A DNA stretch of 64,000 bases from Spirosoma aerolatum (GTDB lineage: Bacteria; Bacteroidota; Bacteroidia; Cytophagales; Spirosomataceae), in contig NZ_CP020104.1 in NCBI RefSeq assembly GCF_002056795.1, positions 6,457,501 through 6,521,500 on the forward strand. The letters run 5' to 3'. Under the pieces are notes generated by a model that saw only the letters and a list, made by a program, of their open reading frames with translations, had not been told where the DNA came from and did not search any database. Positions 26,780 through 35,624 of this stretch are shown here, one piece after another. A program made the translations under genes and the position numbers. Numbering within the stretch: position 1 is the first letter of the stretch; the number at the start of each line of letters is the position of its first letter.

Positions 26780-28030
26780 TTAGTTTAATCGCACGGCAAA
26801 TAACTCCTTCGATCGGGCGTATACATAAGCCACTACAATTAACGTCACAACGCCCCCCAGTGCTACTGATGGTACTGTACCCAACAACCGGGCCAACAAG
26901 CCCGATTCGAACGCCCCGATTTCATTCGACGAACTAACAAAGATGCCATTTACTGCAGCAACTCGTCCGCGCATATGATCGGGCGGAAAAATCTGTAGGA
27001 TCGTTTGTCGGATTACAACGCTCACACTATCGAAAGCACCCGTTAGCGCCAACATAATCAGCGATAGGTAAAAATTGGTTGAAAAGGCAAATATGATGGT
27101 GGCCACACCAAAGCCTAATACAGCCAGCAACATATTTCGCCAGGCATTCTGCGTCGGCGGAAAGCGGGTCATAAACGCCATTGTCAGCAAGGCTCCAACT
27201 GAAGGTGCTGCCCGTAAGAAACCAAGCCCTTCGGCCCCTACATGCAAAATATCTTCAGCAAAAACGGGCAGAATAGCGACAACGCCACCAAACAGAACCG
27301 AAAACAGGTCGAGCGAGATAGCATACAGCACAATCTGCGTTTTAAAGACAAACCGAAAACCTTCTTTCAAACTCTCCCGCAGCCCTAACATCGGCTCGTT
27401 GCTCACCGGCACAGGCTTGCGTTTGATCAGGGAAAGCAACAGAAAGCAGAAAACAAATAAGACAATGATTACGATCAGGGTATTATCGAAGCCGAACCAG
27501 TTGTAGAAAAAACCAGCCAAGCCCGGCCCTACAATGGCCCCAGCCTGCCAGAACGAACTATACCAGGTGGCAGAGTTGGCGTATAATTCACGCGGTACCA
27601 GAAAAGGTTTTAGCGATGAACTGGCCGGAGAATAAAACCCTTTTGCGGTCCCGATTAGCATCAGTACGCCATAAATAGTGGCTAACCGCGCCGTCGATGA
27701 GAGCTTGGCCACAACGGATGGCTGAAAAACAAAGTACAGAATAACCGAGCCCAGAATAATAACCAGCAAACTCCATTGCAGAATCCTTTTCTTATCACGT
27801 CGGTCGGCCAGGTGCCCCCCAAAAAGCGACAAAATAATGAACGGTATCGCTTCGGCTAATCCGACCAGCCCAAGCATGAGTGGATCGTGGGTAATCTTGT
27901 ACAGCTCATACCCCAGAATCACTTCCTGAATCAGTAACGTGACCGTAATCAGAAAACTGTTCATCACGAAGTAGCGAAATTCGGCAATTCGGAGCGAGGC
28001 AAATGTGTCGTTGGGAGAGTGTTGCACCAT
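26780..28030 (-). CDS. MFS transporter, EntS-like
   Basis: This 416-residue protein has twelve predicted helices. Features of the EntS/DHA3 group include the N-terminal SLRIAEFRYFVMNSFL, motif A as GGHLADRRDKKRIL, and GTAKGFYSPASSSLKPFLVP in helix 4-5. DHA3 carriers export siderophores or drugs. The gene is divergent from trpF with a short spacer when the GTG start of trpF is used. No siderophore genes are near. Confidence 0.88.
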   Translation of the reverse strand: MVQHSPNDTFASLRIAEFRYFVMNSFLITVTLLIQEVILGYELYKITHDPLMLGLVGLAEAIPFIILSLFGGHLADRRDKKRILQWSLLVIILGSVILYFVFQPSVVAKLSSTARLATIYGVLMLIGTAKGFYSPASSSLKPFLVPRELYANSATWYSSFWQAGAIVGPGLAGFFYNWFGFDNTLIVIIVLFVFCFLLLSLIKRKPVPVSNEPMLGLRESLKEGFRFVFKTQIVLYAISLDLFSVLFGGVVAILPVFAEDILHVGAEGLGFLRAAPSVGALLTMAFMTRFPPTQNAWRNMLLAVLGFGVATIIFAFSTNFYLSLIMLALTGAFDSVSVVIRQTILQIFPPDHMRGRVAAVNGIFVSSSNEIGAFESGLLARLLGTVPSVALGGVVTLIVVAYVYARSKELFAVRLN

Positions 28031-28097
28031 ACTATGGACGGCGAATCGTATGTTTGTCGCCTGGTCTTTAGTTTGTCAACCTAAAATAATAGAATCT

Positions 28098-28754
28098 GTG
28101 TTCCGTACGCGCGTAAAAATTTGCTGCATCAGCAGCCTCGACGAAGCACAACTTGCCATTCGGTTCGGTGCTGATGCGCTGGGATTAGTTGGTAAAATGC
28201 CTAGTGGCCCTGGTGTAGTACAGGACGAACTGGCCGCCGAAATTGTCCGGACAGTGCCTCCGCCTGTAGCCACATTCATGCTAACGAGCGAGACGACTGT
28301 CGATGACATTGTTGCTCATCAACAGCGGGTATTGGCCAATACGATCCAACTTGTCGATGCCGTATCGGCCAATACCTATGCTCAGCTTCACGCGGCTTTA
28401 CCGTCGGTAAAAGTCGTACAGGTAATCCATGTGATCGACGAGTACAACCTGGAGGAGGCTTTACAAGCTGTTGAAAACGGTGCCGATGCCCTGCTACTCG
28501 ATTCGGGCAACCCAAATCTGGCCATCAAGGAACTTGGCGGAACTGGTCGGGTACATAACTGGCTGGTAAGTCGCAAAATTGTCGAGCAATCGCGGGTACC
28601 TGTCTTTCTGGCGGGAGGGCTACACGCCGATAATGTTCGTCAGGCTCTCGAAACTGTCCAGCCATTTGGTCTTGATATCTGTAGCGGTGTTCGAACCAAC
28701 GGTCAACTGAACGAGCAGAAACTTGACACGTTTTTACGTCAGGTATGGTGGTAA
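28098..28754 (+). CDS. trpF: Phosphoribosylanthranilate isomerase-like protein
   Basis: The product is a TIM barrel with the TrpF hallmarks: the start VKICCISSLDEAQLA (family usually VKICGI), IQLVD in the middle, DALLLDS, VFLAGGLHADNV and the phosphate-binding GLDICSGVRTNG. TrpF converts phosphoribosylanthranilate to CdRP in tryptophan synthesis. The open frame runs from 28005, but that start would overlap the divergent MFS gene; the GTG at 28098 gives the family start. The Gly of KICGI is replaced by Cys, and the gene lies alone without other trp genes, so a sideways function is possible. A terminator follows. Confidence 0.82.
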   Translation: MFRTRVKICCISSLDEAQLAIRFGADALGLVGKMPSGPGVVQDELAAEIVRTVPPPVATFMLTSETTVDDIVAHQQRVLANTIQLVDAVSANTYAQLHAALPSVKVVQVIHVIDEYNLEEALQAVENGADALLLDSGNPNLAIKELGGTGRVHNWLVSRKIVEQSRVPVFLAGGLHADNVRQALETVQPFGLDICSGVRTNGQLNEQKLDTFLRQVWW

Positions 28755-28787
28755 ATCTCCATGCCCTAACGTCCGTATTCAACACAA

Positions 28788-28817
28788 AAAAGCCCACACC
28801 AACCGGCGTGGGCTTTT
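28788..28817. terminator. Bidirectional terminator
   Basis: AAAAGCCCAC and GTGGGCTTTT form a 10-bp stem with flanking A and T runs between trpF and hsp20. Confidence 0.85.
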
Positions 28818-28871
28818 CCTATTGAATTACAGTACAATCACTTATTTGTACACCTTGCTACTGTCCTTCGT

Positions 28872-29294
28872 TTAGGCAATAGCAATTTCCTTTACCTGCT
28901 TCTCTTCTTTCACCTCAATTTTGGGCAATTCAACCGTCAGAATTCCATCGGTATAGGCGGCCTTAATGGCATCGGCATTTACCGTTTTAGGCAGGCGGAA
29001 GCTTCTTTCAAAAGACGTAAATCCGAATTCCTGACGGGTGAATTTTTCAGTATTTTCCTCGCTCTTCACTTCCGATTGGTAGCCAATCGTCAGTTTATTA
29101 GCCTCTACATTTATTTTCAAATCTTCTTTCTTCAGACCGGGAGCGGCCAGTTCCAGAATAAATTCGGTTTCGGTTTCTTTCACATTGACAGCCGGTACAT
29201 TGGGCGTGGTATTCTGAAACCGATTGATGATCGGACGGCTGTAGAATGGGTTAACGAATGTAGGGAAGTTGTTATATCGAACTAACGTTGCCAT
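28872..29294 (-). CDS. Hsp20 / alpha-crystallin small heat-shock protein
   Basis: The 140-residue protein has an alpha-crystallin domain: ETEFILELAAPGLKKEDLKI, the FERSFRLPKTVNADAIKAAYTDG block and the C-terminal IEV/IAIA tail used for oligomer contacts. It is an ATP-independent holdase in the cytoplasm. The open frame extends to 29438, but the ATG at 29294 gives the standard start MATLVRYN. A strong inverted repeat lies about 90-145 bp upstream and may bind a regulator. Single gene, convergent with trpF. Confidence 0.94.
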   Translation of the reverse strand: MATLVRYNNFPTFVNPFYSRPIINRFQNTTPNVPAVNVKETETEFILELAAPGLKKEDLKINVEANKLTIGYQSEVKSEENTEKFTRQEFGFTSFERSFRLPKTVNADAIKAAYTDGILTVELPKIEVKEEKQVKEIAIA

Positions 29295-29620
29295 TTTCTT
29301 ATTTGGTTTTATTTGAGTTTCATGATCAAACACATACACCTTATGACAAACGACGTACCAAAGCACTATAAACAATTTAACAATGACATTATGACCGAAA
29401 TACCCCAAATAAGCCCCGCAATTATGCCATAATGTCATTATTAAATAGGATTTCTATATAGGTCACAAGCCATTTTGTATATCTACAGGTTAAGGAGATA
29501 ATTAAGTAGGACCGTTCCCTTACTTTTAATACTGGTCAGACTTGGCTAAACAGCGAGAATCGGCTAATTTTATAAGCCCATTACGAAACTGACTTACCTA
29601 AAACTTCTTATCTACTTTAT
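29295..29620. other. Divergent regulatory spacer of hsp20 and the TPR gene
   Basis: This 326-bp spacer contains the hsp20 inverted repeat at 29382-29439 and AT-rich stretches. No convincing short gene is present. Confidence 0.6.
29382..29439. promoter_or_regulatory. Inverted repeat, candidate operator of hsp20
   Basis: AATGACATTATG (29382-29393) and its exact complement (29428-29439) are 12-bp arms around a 34-bp centre. The right part also holds a small overlapping palindrome (ATTATG-C-CATAAT, 29421-29433). The widely spaced half-sites could support looping by a repressor. Confidence 0.5.
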
Positions 29621-30964
29621 ATGAAGCGACATTTACTGCCGCTGGTTACTCTCTCATTTTGCGCCAGCTTAACCTTTTCTGCCACTGCCCAGCAAACCGC
29701 TGTCGATTACTTTGAAAGCGGCATTACCAAAAGCAAGGCCAACGATTTTACGGGCGCTCTACAGGCATTTAGCATGGCGATTACCATGAATCCCGAAAAC
29801 TCGGCCAGCTACTACAACCGGGGCCTTGCTAAAGCGAACCTGAAAGATCACCGGGGAGCTATATTGGACTACGACCGTGCCATCGAACTCAATGGGAAAG
29901 ACGCCATGGCTTACCTGAGCCGAGGGGTTAGCAAAAGCCGACAGGACGACCACCGGGGCGCCTTACTTGATTTTAGCCGATCCATCGAATTGAACCCCGA
30001 TGATCCGCAAGCCTATTATAACCGTGGCTTAAGCCGTAGCCGGATCGAACAGTACCGAGGAGCGTTGACCGATTTCAACAAAACGATTGAGCTTGACCCT
30101 GGTAATGCGCAGGCTTATTACGTGCGAGGTATTACAAAGCAAAAACTGGAAGACTTTGCGGGTAGCTTACCTGATTTTACGAAGGTAATTGACCTGACGC
30201 CAAAACGGGCACAAGCCTATGCGGGTCGGGGTATTTCAAAAACGGAACTTGCCGACTTTACCGGGGCCGTAACCGATCTGAATAAAGCCATTGAACTTAG
30301 CCCGGAAGATGGGGAATCCTACTTTTATCGGGGTTATGCAAAAGGTAAACTGGAGGATTATAAAGGCGCACTACCCGATTATGACAAAGCGATAGCGCTC
30401 AAAGCCGATAACTACCGGGCCTATTATGGACGAGGCTTTTGCAAAAGCAAACTCGGCGATCAGAAAGGTGCCGTTTTGGACTTTAACCAGGCTATTGAGA
30501 TGAACAATGTCAACGTTACGGATGCTAAACTGGTCTATAGTGGCCGTATCAATCGTGCTACGCTGGATAAGCTCCGGGATGTTGTTCAGGAGCGGAATAA
30601 AATTAATGAGCTGGGAGCCGAACGATCCGAAGCTTACTTTAGCCGGGGAATCAGCAAGAATAAACAGGGGGATCAAAAATCGGCCATTATCGACCTAAAC
30701 AAAGCCATTGAACTCAGTCCTACTTATGCCGAAGCGTATTTTAGCCGGGGGCTGATCAAATCGGCGCAAGGCGACCAACGGGCCGCTATTATGGACTGCA
30801 ACAGTGCCATTAAGCTGAATCCTCGATACGCTGAGGTGTATTACATCCGGGGAATTATCAAACATAGCCTGGGCGATGAAAACGGTGGTTGTCTGGATCT
30901 CTCTAAAGCGGGTGAATTAGGCTACAATCCCTCCTACAAAGTCATCAGCGACTATTGTAATTAG
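29621..30964 (+). CDS. Secreted tetratricopeptide-repeat protein
   Basis: The 447-residue protein has a signal peptide (cleavage near ATAQ) and then about eleven TPR units of 34 residues. Their repeating core is AYYxRGxxKxxxxDxxGAxxDxxKAIEL. One unit near residues 295-330 is degenerate and includes an inserted charged segment (KLRDVVQERNKINELG). It is expected to act as a periplasmic or surface scaffold for protein contacts; partners are unknown. The stop codon lies inside a perfect 35-bp-arm palindrome. Confidence 0.88.
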   Translation: MKRHLLPLVTLSFCASLTFSATAQQTAVDYFESGITKSKANDFTGALQAFSMAITMNPENSASYYNRGLAKANLKDHRGAILDYDRAIELNGKDAMAYLSRGVSKSRQDDHRGALLDFSRSIELNPDDPQAYYNRGLSRSRIEQYRGALTDFNKTIELDPGNAQAYYVRGITKQKLEDFAGSLPDFTKVIDLTPKRAQAYAGRGISKTELADFTGAVTDLNKAIELSPEDGESYFYRGYAKGKLEDYKGALPDYDKAIALKADNYRAYYGRGFCKSKLGDQKGAVLDFNQAIEMNNVNVTDAKLVYSGRINRATLDKLRDVVQERNKINELGAERSEAYFSRGISKNKQGDQKSAIIDLNKAIELSPTYAEAYFSRGLIKSAQGDQRAAIMDCNSAIKLNPRYAEVYYIRGIIKHSLGDENGGCLDLSKAGELGYNPSYKVISDYCN

Positions 30965-31041
30965 AACGGTATACAATGCATAAGGGGCGAAAGAATAATA
31001 ACTACATTCTTTCGCCCCTTATGCATTGTATACCGTTCTAA
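30961..31041. repeat. Perfect inverted repeat, 35-bp arms, between convergent stops
   Basis: Arms 30961-30995 and 31007-31041 are exact complements without a mismatch, separated by 11 bp. The left arm contains the TPR gene stop codon, and the right arm ends at the base next to the AMP nucleosidase stop. It can form a very stable hairpin on either strand and probably terminates both genes. Confidence 0.9.
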
Positions 31042-31812
31042 TTATTCGAATCGCAAGTGCTTAACTGAATCGCCAGATGATTCGAGTTCGACCAGCGCGT
31101 CGATACCGATTTCCAGATGGACGTTCACAAACTGACTTGTCACGCGTTTATCGCTTTCTTCCGTTTTTACACCTTCGGGAACCAACGGATTGTCAGAAAC
31201 CAGCAATAAGGCTCCGTGCGGAATGGAGTTAACAAAGCCGACCGTGAAAATCGTTGCCGTTTCCATATCAATGGCCATCGTTCGGATTTCGCGCAGGTAA
31301 TCCTTAAACTGCTCATCGTGTTCCCAGATGCGCCGATTTGTAGTGTATACCGTGCCCGTCCAGTAATCCAGTTCATACTTCTTGATCGTTGACGAAACGG
31401 CTCGCTGCAGTCGGAATGAAGGCAGGGCCGGAATCTCAGGTCGCATGTAGTCGTTACTGGTACCATCTCCCCGAATAGCGGCTATGGGTAAAATCAAATC
31501 CCCTATCTGCGTTTTTTTCAAGCCCCCGCACTTACCCAGAAACAGGACAGCTTTGGGATTTACAGCCGACAGCAAATCCATCACCGTAGCGGCCATTGCG
31601 CTACCCATACCAAAATTGATAATCGTGATATTATTGGCCGTTGCGGTTTGCATAGCTCGACCAATACCAAAAATTTCAACGTCGAATTTTTTAGCAAACA
31701 GGTCAACGTAGTTGATAAAATTGGTCAGCAAAATATATTCTCCGAACTGTTCGATGGGGGTTCCTGTATAACGGGGAAGCCAGTTCTGAACGATTTCTTC
31801 TTTTGTTTTCAT
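31042..31812 (-). CDS. amn: AMP nucleosidase
   Basis: AMP nucleosidase cleaves AMP to adenine and ribose 5-phosphate. The 256-residue product has the nucleoside-phosphorylase fold with FGIGRAMQTATA, INFGMGSAMAATVMDLL, LFLGKCGGLK and the purine-site MAIDMETATIFTVGF. Length and motifs match the short Bacteroidota AMP nucleosidase rather than the long enterobacterial Amn with its extra N-terminal domain. It is flanked by a perfect palindrome at its 3' end and a family A repeat at its 5' end. Confidence 0.92.
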   Translation of the reverse strand: MKTKEEIVQNWLPRYTGTPIEQFGEYILLTNFINYVDLFAKKFDVEIFGIGRAMQTATANNITIINFGMGSAMAATVMDLLSAVNPKAVLFLGKCGGLKKTQIGDLILPIAAIRGDGTSNDYMRPEIPALPSFRLQRAVSSTIKKYELDYWTGTVYTTNRRIWEHDEQFKDYLREIRTMAIDMETATIFTVGFVNSIPHGALLLVSDNPLVPEGVKTEESDKRVTSQFVNVHLEIGIDALVELESSGDSVKHLRFE

Positions 31813-31820
31813 TTATAAAG

Positions 31821-31911
31821 GGCGAAAGAGTGAGTGGTCGGGCTGGCGTACGAGCGAAAGGAATGTTAAAAAGAATCACTCTTTCGCTCATTCACTCTTT
31901 CGCTCTTTCGT
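31821..31911. repeat. GAGYGAAA inverted repeat (family A) in a divergent spacer
   Basis: GCGAAAGAGTGA (31822-31833) pairs with the complement at 31876-31887. A second TTCACTCTTTCGCTCTTTCG copy follows to 31910. It fills nearly all of the 110-bp spacer between the amn start and the start at 31923. Confidence 0.8.
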
Positions 31912-31922
31912 AACTTCGTGGT

Positions 31923-32366
31923 ATGGTCCCATTGAACCTGCCAGCCTTTGATTGCAAAACTAAGCAAGTCGAAGGAAAACCGTATATTTTTGACTTAATC
32001 CGCCGGAAGTATGTGCGTTTGTCGCCCGAAGAGTGGGTTCGTCAGCACGTCATCAATCTGCTTTTGGCGCATTATGCCTATCCCAAAGCACTGATCCGAA
32101 CCGAAGGTGGGCTAACCCTAAACCAGACTCAGAAACGAACCGATATCGTTGTTTTTGATCGGGAAGGCAATCCATTTTTACTAGTCGAATGTAAGGCTCC
32201 CCATATTGCACTGACGCAAACCGTTTTCGACCAGATTGCCCGTTATAATCACGTCCATCGAGCTCCTTATCTGGTCATTTCCAATGGATTAGTTCATTAC
32301 TGCTGCTCCGTCAACCACGCTACTGCCGAGATTGCCTTTATGGATGACTTCCCTGCATTTCTTTAG
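31923..32366 (+). CDS. HsdR N-terminal-like PD-(D/E)XK protein
   Basis: The 147-residue protein matches the stand-alone type I restriction enzyme R-subunit N-terminal domain: KRTDIVVFDREGNPFLLVECKAP is the D-x(n)-E-x-K nuclease core, followed by the Q-x3-Y-type helix FDQIARYN. No hsdM, hsdS or helicase is near, so this is not a restriction system. Such orphan proteins are common and conserved in Bacteroidota, with unknown function. The ATG at 31923 follows a TAACTTCG box closely. Confidence 0.85.
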   Translation: MVPLNLPAFDCKTKQVEGKPYIFDLIRRKYVRLSPEEWVRQHVINLLLAHYAYPKALIRTEGGLTLNQTQKRTDIVVFDREGNPFLLVECKAPHIALTQTVFDQIARYNHVHRAPYLVISNGLVHYCCSVNHATAEIAFMDDFPAFL

Positions 32367-32391
32367 CGATCTCTGACCAGTTACCAAACAA

Positions 32392-32424
32392 AAATCCCCG
32401 TCACCAGATAAGTAACGGGGATTT
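32392..32424. terminator. Bidirectional terminator
   Basis: AAATCCCCGT and ACGGGGATTT form a 10-bp perfect stem between the convergent genes ending at 32366 and 32448. Confidence 0.8.
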
Positions 32425-32447
32425 GTAGAATCCACTATCGCGTACAA

Positions 32448-33017
32448 TTATTGTTGCTTCACTAACTCGCCCGTTGCCCGGATAGCAATTTCGTCACTAA
32501 CAACAGCCGTAGGTGCAGTACCCAGCGAGAAATCAGCGCGTTTTACTTCGCCCGTTACTTTAAAGCCAGCTTTGGTTTGCTTGTTCTGTGGGTTTGTAAC
32601 GGGGCCGTTGATAACGGCATCCAGCGTTACAGGCTTGGTTACGCCATGCATGGTCAGATCGCCTACCAGCTTGTATTTGTTGCCCGATACTTTGCTAATC
32701 GATTTGCTTTTGAACGACAGGGTCGGATATTTAGCAGCATCGAAGAAATCAGGACTTTTCAGGTGCGTATCCCGACGATCCTGATTCGTATTGACGCTGT
32801 TTACATCAGCCGTCAGATCGATTTGTGCATCTGAAAAATCATCTTTCGATGAATTCATTTTAACATCGAAGTTGGTGAATTTACCGTCTACTTCGGCCAG
32901 CATCATGTGTGTTACGGTGAAGCCTAGATTCGAGTGAGCTTTGTCGAGCCCCCAGTTTTGAGCGAAAGCGCTCACAGAAGACAATAAGAGAGCTGCAAAA
33001 AAAGTTGCCTTTTTCAT
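32448..33017 (-). CDS. YceI-family periplasmic lipid-binding protein
   Basis: The 189-residue protein has a signal peptide (MKKATFFAALLLSSVSAFAQ) and the YceI lipocalin-like barrel: WGLDKAHSNLGFTVTHMMLAEVDGKF, DVNSVNTNQDRRDTHLKSPDFFD and the LTMHGVTKPVTL strand. YceI proteins bind isoprenoid lipids such as polyprenyl chains. The ATG at 33017 was chosen because it gives the signal peptide; the frame is open to 33068. It follows the marR-type gene on the same strand, a pairing often seen in Bacteroidota. Confidence 0.93.
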   Translation of the reverse strand: MKKATFFAALLLSSVSAFAQNWGLDKAHSNLGFTVTHMMLAEVDGKFTNFDVKMNSSKDDFSDAQIDLTADVNSVNTNQDRRDTHLKSPDFFDAAKYPTLSFKSKSISKVSGNKYKLVGDLTMHGVTKPVTLDAVINGPVTNPQNKQTKAGFKVTGEVKRADFSLGTAPTAVVSDEIAIRATGELVKQQ

Positions 33018-33077
33018 TGGTTGTAAATGAATAATTGAAAATTGAAAAATAAAAAGTAAAGTAGACAAGTGATTTCG

Positions 33078-33533
33078 TTAGCCCCGAAGCTTATCCAACA
33101 ATTGGCTTAGGTGTACGGCCTCATCTTCGGTGAGTTTACAGCGTTGTTGCTGATCCCACTCATTTTGATGTGTATCCAATTGTTTGAGCAACTCAAGCCC
33201 TTTTTCAGTAATGACGACATCAACTGCCCGTCGGTCACTGGGGCACTCCGTGCGCAAGACTAATTTTTTAGCAACCAGCTTATCGACCAGCCGGGATGCA
33301 TTCGACATTTTATCGAGCATACGCTCAGTAATGTCGCTCACTTTTACGGGCGAAGGGTACTGTCCGCGTAAGATGCGCAACACATTATATTGCTGTAAAG
33401 TCAGCCCCGATGGTTTCAGCAATTTGGTCTGAGCCGCTGTTACCCAATTGCTTGTATAGAACAAGTTCACCATAACCCGATGATATGGGGTTTTAAATGG
33501 CGTTGTTTGCTTGATGTCAGTTTCGATGGACAT
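33078..33533 (-). CDS. MarR-family transcriptional regulator
   Basis: The 151-residue protein has the MarR winged-helix domain: LTLQQYNVLRILRG, VSDITERMLDKMSNASRLVDKLVAKKLV as recognition region, and the wing ECPSDRRAVDVVITEKG. The start at 33533 gives the normal family N-terminus; the longer frame to 33581 would run into the operator palindrome. A 16-bp-arm inverted repeat directly upstream is a likely autoregulatory site. The downstream yceI gene is probably in the same transcript. Confidence 0.93.
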   Translation of the reverse strand: MSIETDIKQTTPFKTPYHRVMVNLFYTSNWVTAAQTKLLKPSGLTLQQYNVLRILRGQYPSPVKVSDITERMLDKMSNASRLVDKLVAKKLVLRTECPSDRRAVDVVITEKGLELLKQLDTHQNEWDQQQRCKLTEDEAVHLSQLLDKLRG

Positions 33534-33548
33534 GCCACAAAGATAAAG

Positions 33549-33584
33549 TATTTGTATTAAATGTAACAACATTAAATACAAATA
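33549..33584. promoter_or_regulatory. Palindromic operator candidate of the MarR regulator
   Basis: Arms TATTTGTATTAAATGT (33549-33564) and ACATTAAATACAAATA (33569-33584) pair with one mismatch around AACA. The site begins 15 bp upstream of the regulator start and ends 6 bp before the stop codon of the upstream gene. Confidence 0.75.
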
Positions 33585-33590
33585 AATTCA

Positions 33591-35624
33591 TTATTGATAC
33601 GGGATGATTTGAGGAGCGGATAAATCAAAGTCCCGGAATCGTAATGTAGGCACACCTTCAAATACCTGACGAAAGGGTATTGTATTATTAGGAATGTTCG
33701 GATAATAGGCTAATCGGATCTGGAAGCTATTGAACGTCAGGTTTTCATTACGGAGCCGAAAGCCAATCCCGTATCCTTGGTAAAGCGGTCCGCTCAACAA
33801 CGGACGATCAGGAAAACTGACCAGCCCAAGGTTAACAAACGTGATGAATGCCACCCGGAAACCAATCAGATTAAGTTTAGAGAATAGAATATTCTCGTAA
33901 TTAATGAACCACCGCTTGGTGCCAATGAGCGCATCGCTATTGACACCAATGCCGTCGGTATTTATTCCGCTACCCGTACTGCCCAACGAGATATATTCAT
34001 TAGCGAATCGACTGATCCCAGTTGTGTAGCGTGTATTGAAGAAGTGACGCATATTTCCCCAACGGCTTTTTATCAGGGGACTGAAGTAGTTGGATTCAAG
34101 CGAAAAAACCCCCTGCTCGATTCTATTGGACCGAATGTATCCCCCCAGGCTGACCAACCCATAAAGATACCCCATCTGCCGCACATAATTACCCTGCGAA
34201 AAATTCAGGCCCATGTACTTCCGTCGGCCCAGTTCAGCATCATCGAATCCAGTAATAAGGGCAATCGATTCGCCCGTAGGAACGTCCTCAGTACGTCCGA
34301 ATCCATAAATCAACACATCGCGAACATACTTACGACGAGAGTAGCCAACACTGAATAAAGTTGTACGACTGTCCTGGTAAATCTGGTTGGTATCGGCCGT
34401 TACCGTAGGTCGTCGGCTATAAGAATAATCCGTATTCCGCAGAGCAATGATGAGTCGTGAACGACCTTTCTTTTCAATATCATTATCGTTTTCCCGGTAA
34501 AACAGTCGAAACGACCGCCCAATCCAGACATCGGTATAGTTGTAGGAAAGAGGCACAAAGAGCACTGTATCGTTACGCGTAATCAGCCGATTATTCACCT
34601 GCGTGTGGTTTAGCTCAATCGATCCGGCATATTTGGTATCGGGTGTCAGAAAAGGGCGATAAATTTTGGCAGATATCTGTTTAAGGTCGCGTAGATATAA
34701 CAGATCAGCCTGCGCTGTCAGGAATGTTTTTGCAATGAACGGCACCTTATAATGTGCCTGATATTCCATCGTTTGGCGGGGGTCTGTTCCGTTATAAGCT
34801 ACCTGAGTCCAAAGCTGATGTCCCAAACCTCTAAAATTCAACTGGTTAAACCCAATACTAAAGTTCTGAAAACCACCAAAACCGCCAATAGGCAATAGCG
34901 ACCAGACATCCTGCGTAATTACATAGACATCAACAAACTGGCGGCTTCCGGCACGAGGGACGATTAAAATACGGGCATCATGAAAAATTGATGTGGTTCG
35001 CAGGAGCCGCTCGTTATCGCGCAACACGGTGGGGTTGACCACATCGCCCTGTTGAAAAAGCAGGTATGATCGCCGAATGACATGCTCACGTGTGTTGGTA
35101 TGCAAACGCCCCCCCAATCGTTCTATCCAGTTTCCAGGCTGACGCAGTGTATCATACACCGTCTGGCCGAATACACTCAACCGACGAATATAGATGTTCC
35201 CGATAATCCGTCCTTCAAAAGGTTTGAATGGATTGGTTTCAATCTGATTAACTTCTCCCGTTTGTAGGCGGCTGTTGTATACATCCTGAAAAACAGCATC
35301 GTATAACTGGCGAGTCAGCCGATGCCGGTACATCCGTTCTTTTAGGCGGCTATAAAAAATGCTATCTCGCAGGAGTGAGCTGTCTGTAACGGCGGTTAAC
35401 TTAATGGCCATCAGCGAGTCGGTAGGCCCATATTGTATCGATTTAGGTTGCAGGGTATCTACCCGAACCCGGTCTGGATTCAATCGGAACCGGGTGCTGT
35501 CTGTCCGTTGCCGATTGGTATCCTGCTGCGCCTTTACCTCTACCATACATCCGGCAAATAGCATCAGGCACACTGCAATACAGCGTAGCCTAACTACATA
35601 TCTGTTCGGATATACCTGATACAT
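33591..35624 (-). CDS. BamA/Omp85-like outer-membrane protein
   Basis: The 677-residue protein has an N-terminal signal (cleavage near EVKAQ) and a POTRA-like region around residues 140-240 (IIGNIYIRRLSVFGQTVYDT, then LRTTSIFHDARILIVP). A large C-terminal beta-barrel follows. Only one or two POTRA-like units are visible, fewer than in true BamA, so it resembles the shorter Bacteroidota surface-antigen relatives. A role in export or insertion of envelope proteins or lipids is inferred. The promoter lies upstream of 35624, and 57 bp separate it from the marR-type gene. Confidence 0.8.
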   Translation of the reverse strand: MYQVYPNRYVVRLRCIAVCLMLFAGCMVEVKAQQDTNRQRTDSTRFRLNPDRVRVDTLQPKSIQYGPTDSLMAIKLTAVTDSSLLRDSIFYSRLKERMYRHRLTRQLYDAVFQDVYNSRLQTGEVNQIETNPFKPFEGRIIGNIYIRRLSVFGQTVYDTLRQPGNWIERLGGRLHTNTREHVIRRSYLLFQQGDVVNPTVLRDNERLLRTTSIFHDARILIVPRAGSRQFVDVYVITQDVWSLLPIGGFGGFQNFSIGFNQLNFRGLGHQLWTQVAYNGTDPRQTMEYQAHYKVPFIAKTFLTAQADLLYLRDLKQISAKIYRPFLTPDTKYAGSIELNHTQVNNRLITRNDTVLFVPLSYNYTDVWIGRSFRLFYRENDNDIEKKGRSRLIIALRNTDYSYSRRPTVTADTNQIYQDSRTTLFSVGYSRRKYVRDVLIYGFGRTEDVPTGESIALITGFDDAELGRRKYMGLNFSQGNYVRQMGYLYGLVSLGGYIRSNRIEQGVFSLESNYFSPLIKSRWGNMRHFFNTRYTTGISRFANEYISLGSTGSGINTDGIGVNSDALIGTKRWFINYENILFSKLNLIGFRVAFITFVNLGLVSFPDRPLLSGPLYQGYGIGFRLRNENLTFNSFQIRLAYYPNIPNNTIPFRQVFEGVPTLRFRDFDLSAPQIIPYQ

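Noticed and set aside
31923..32366. Type I restriction system
   Set aside because: Only an HsdR N-terminal-like domain is present; no helicase, methylase or specificity subunit is nearby.
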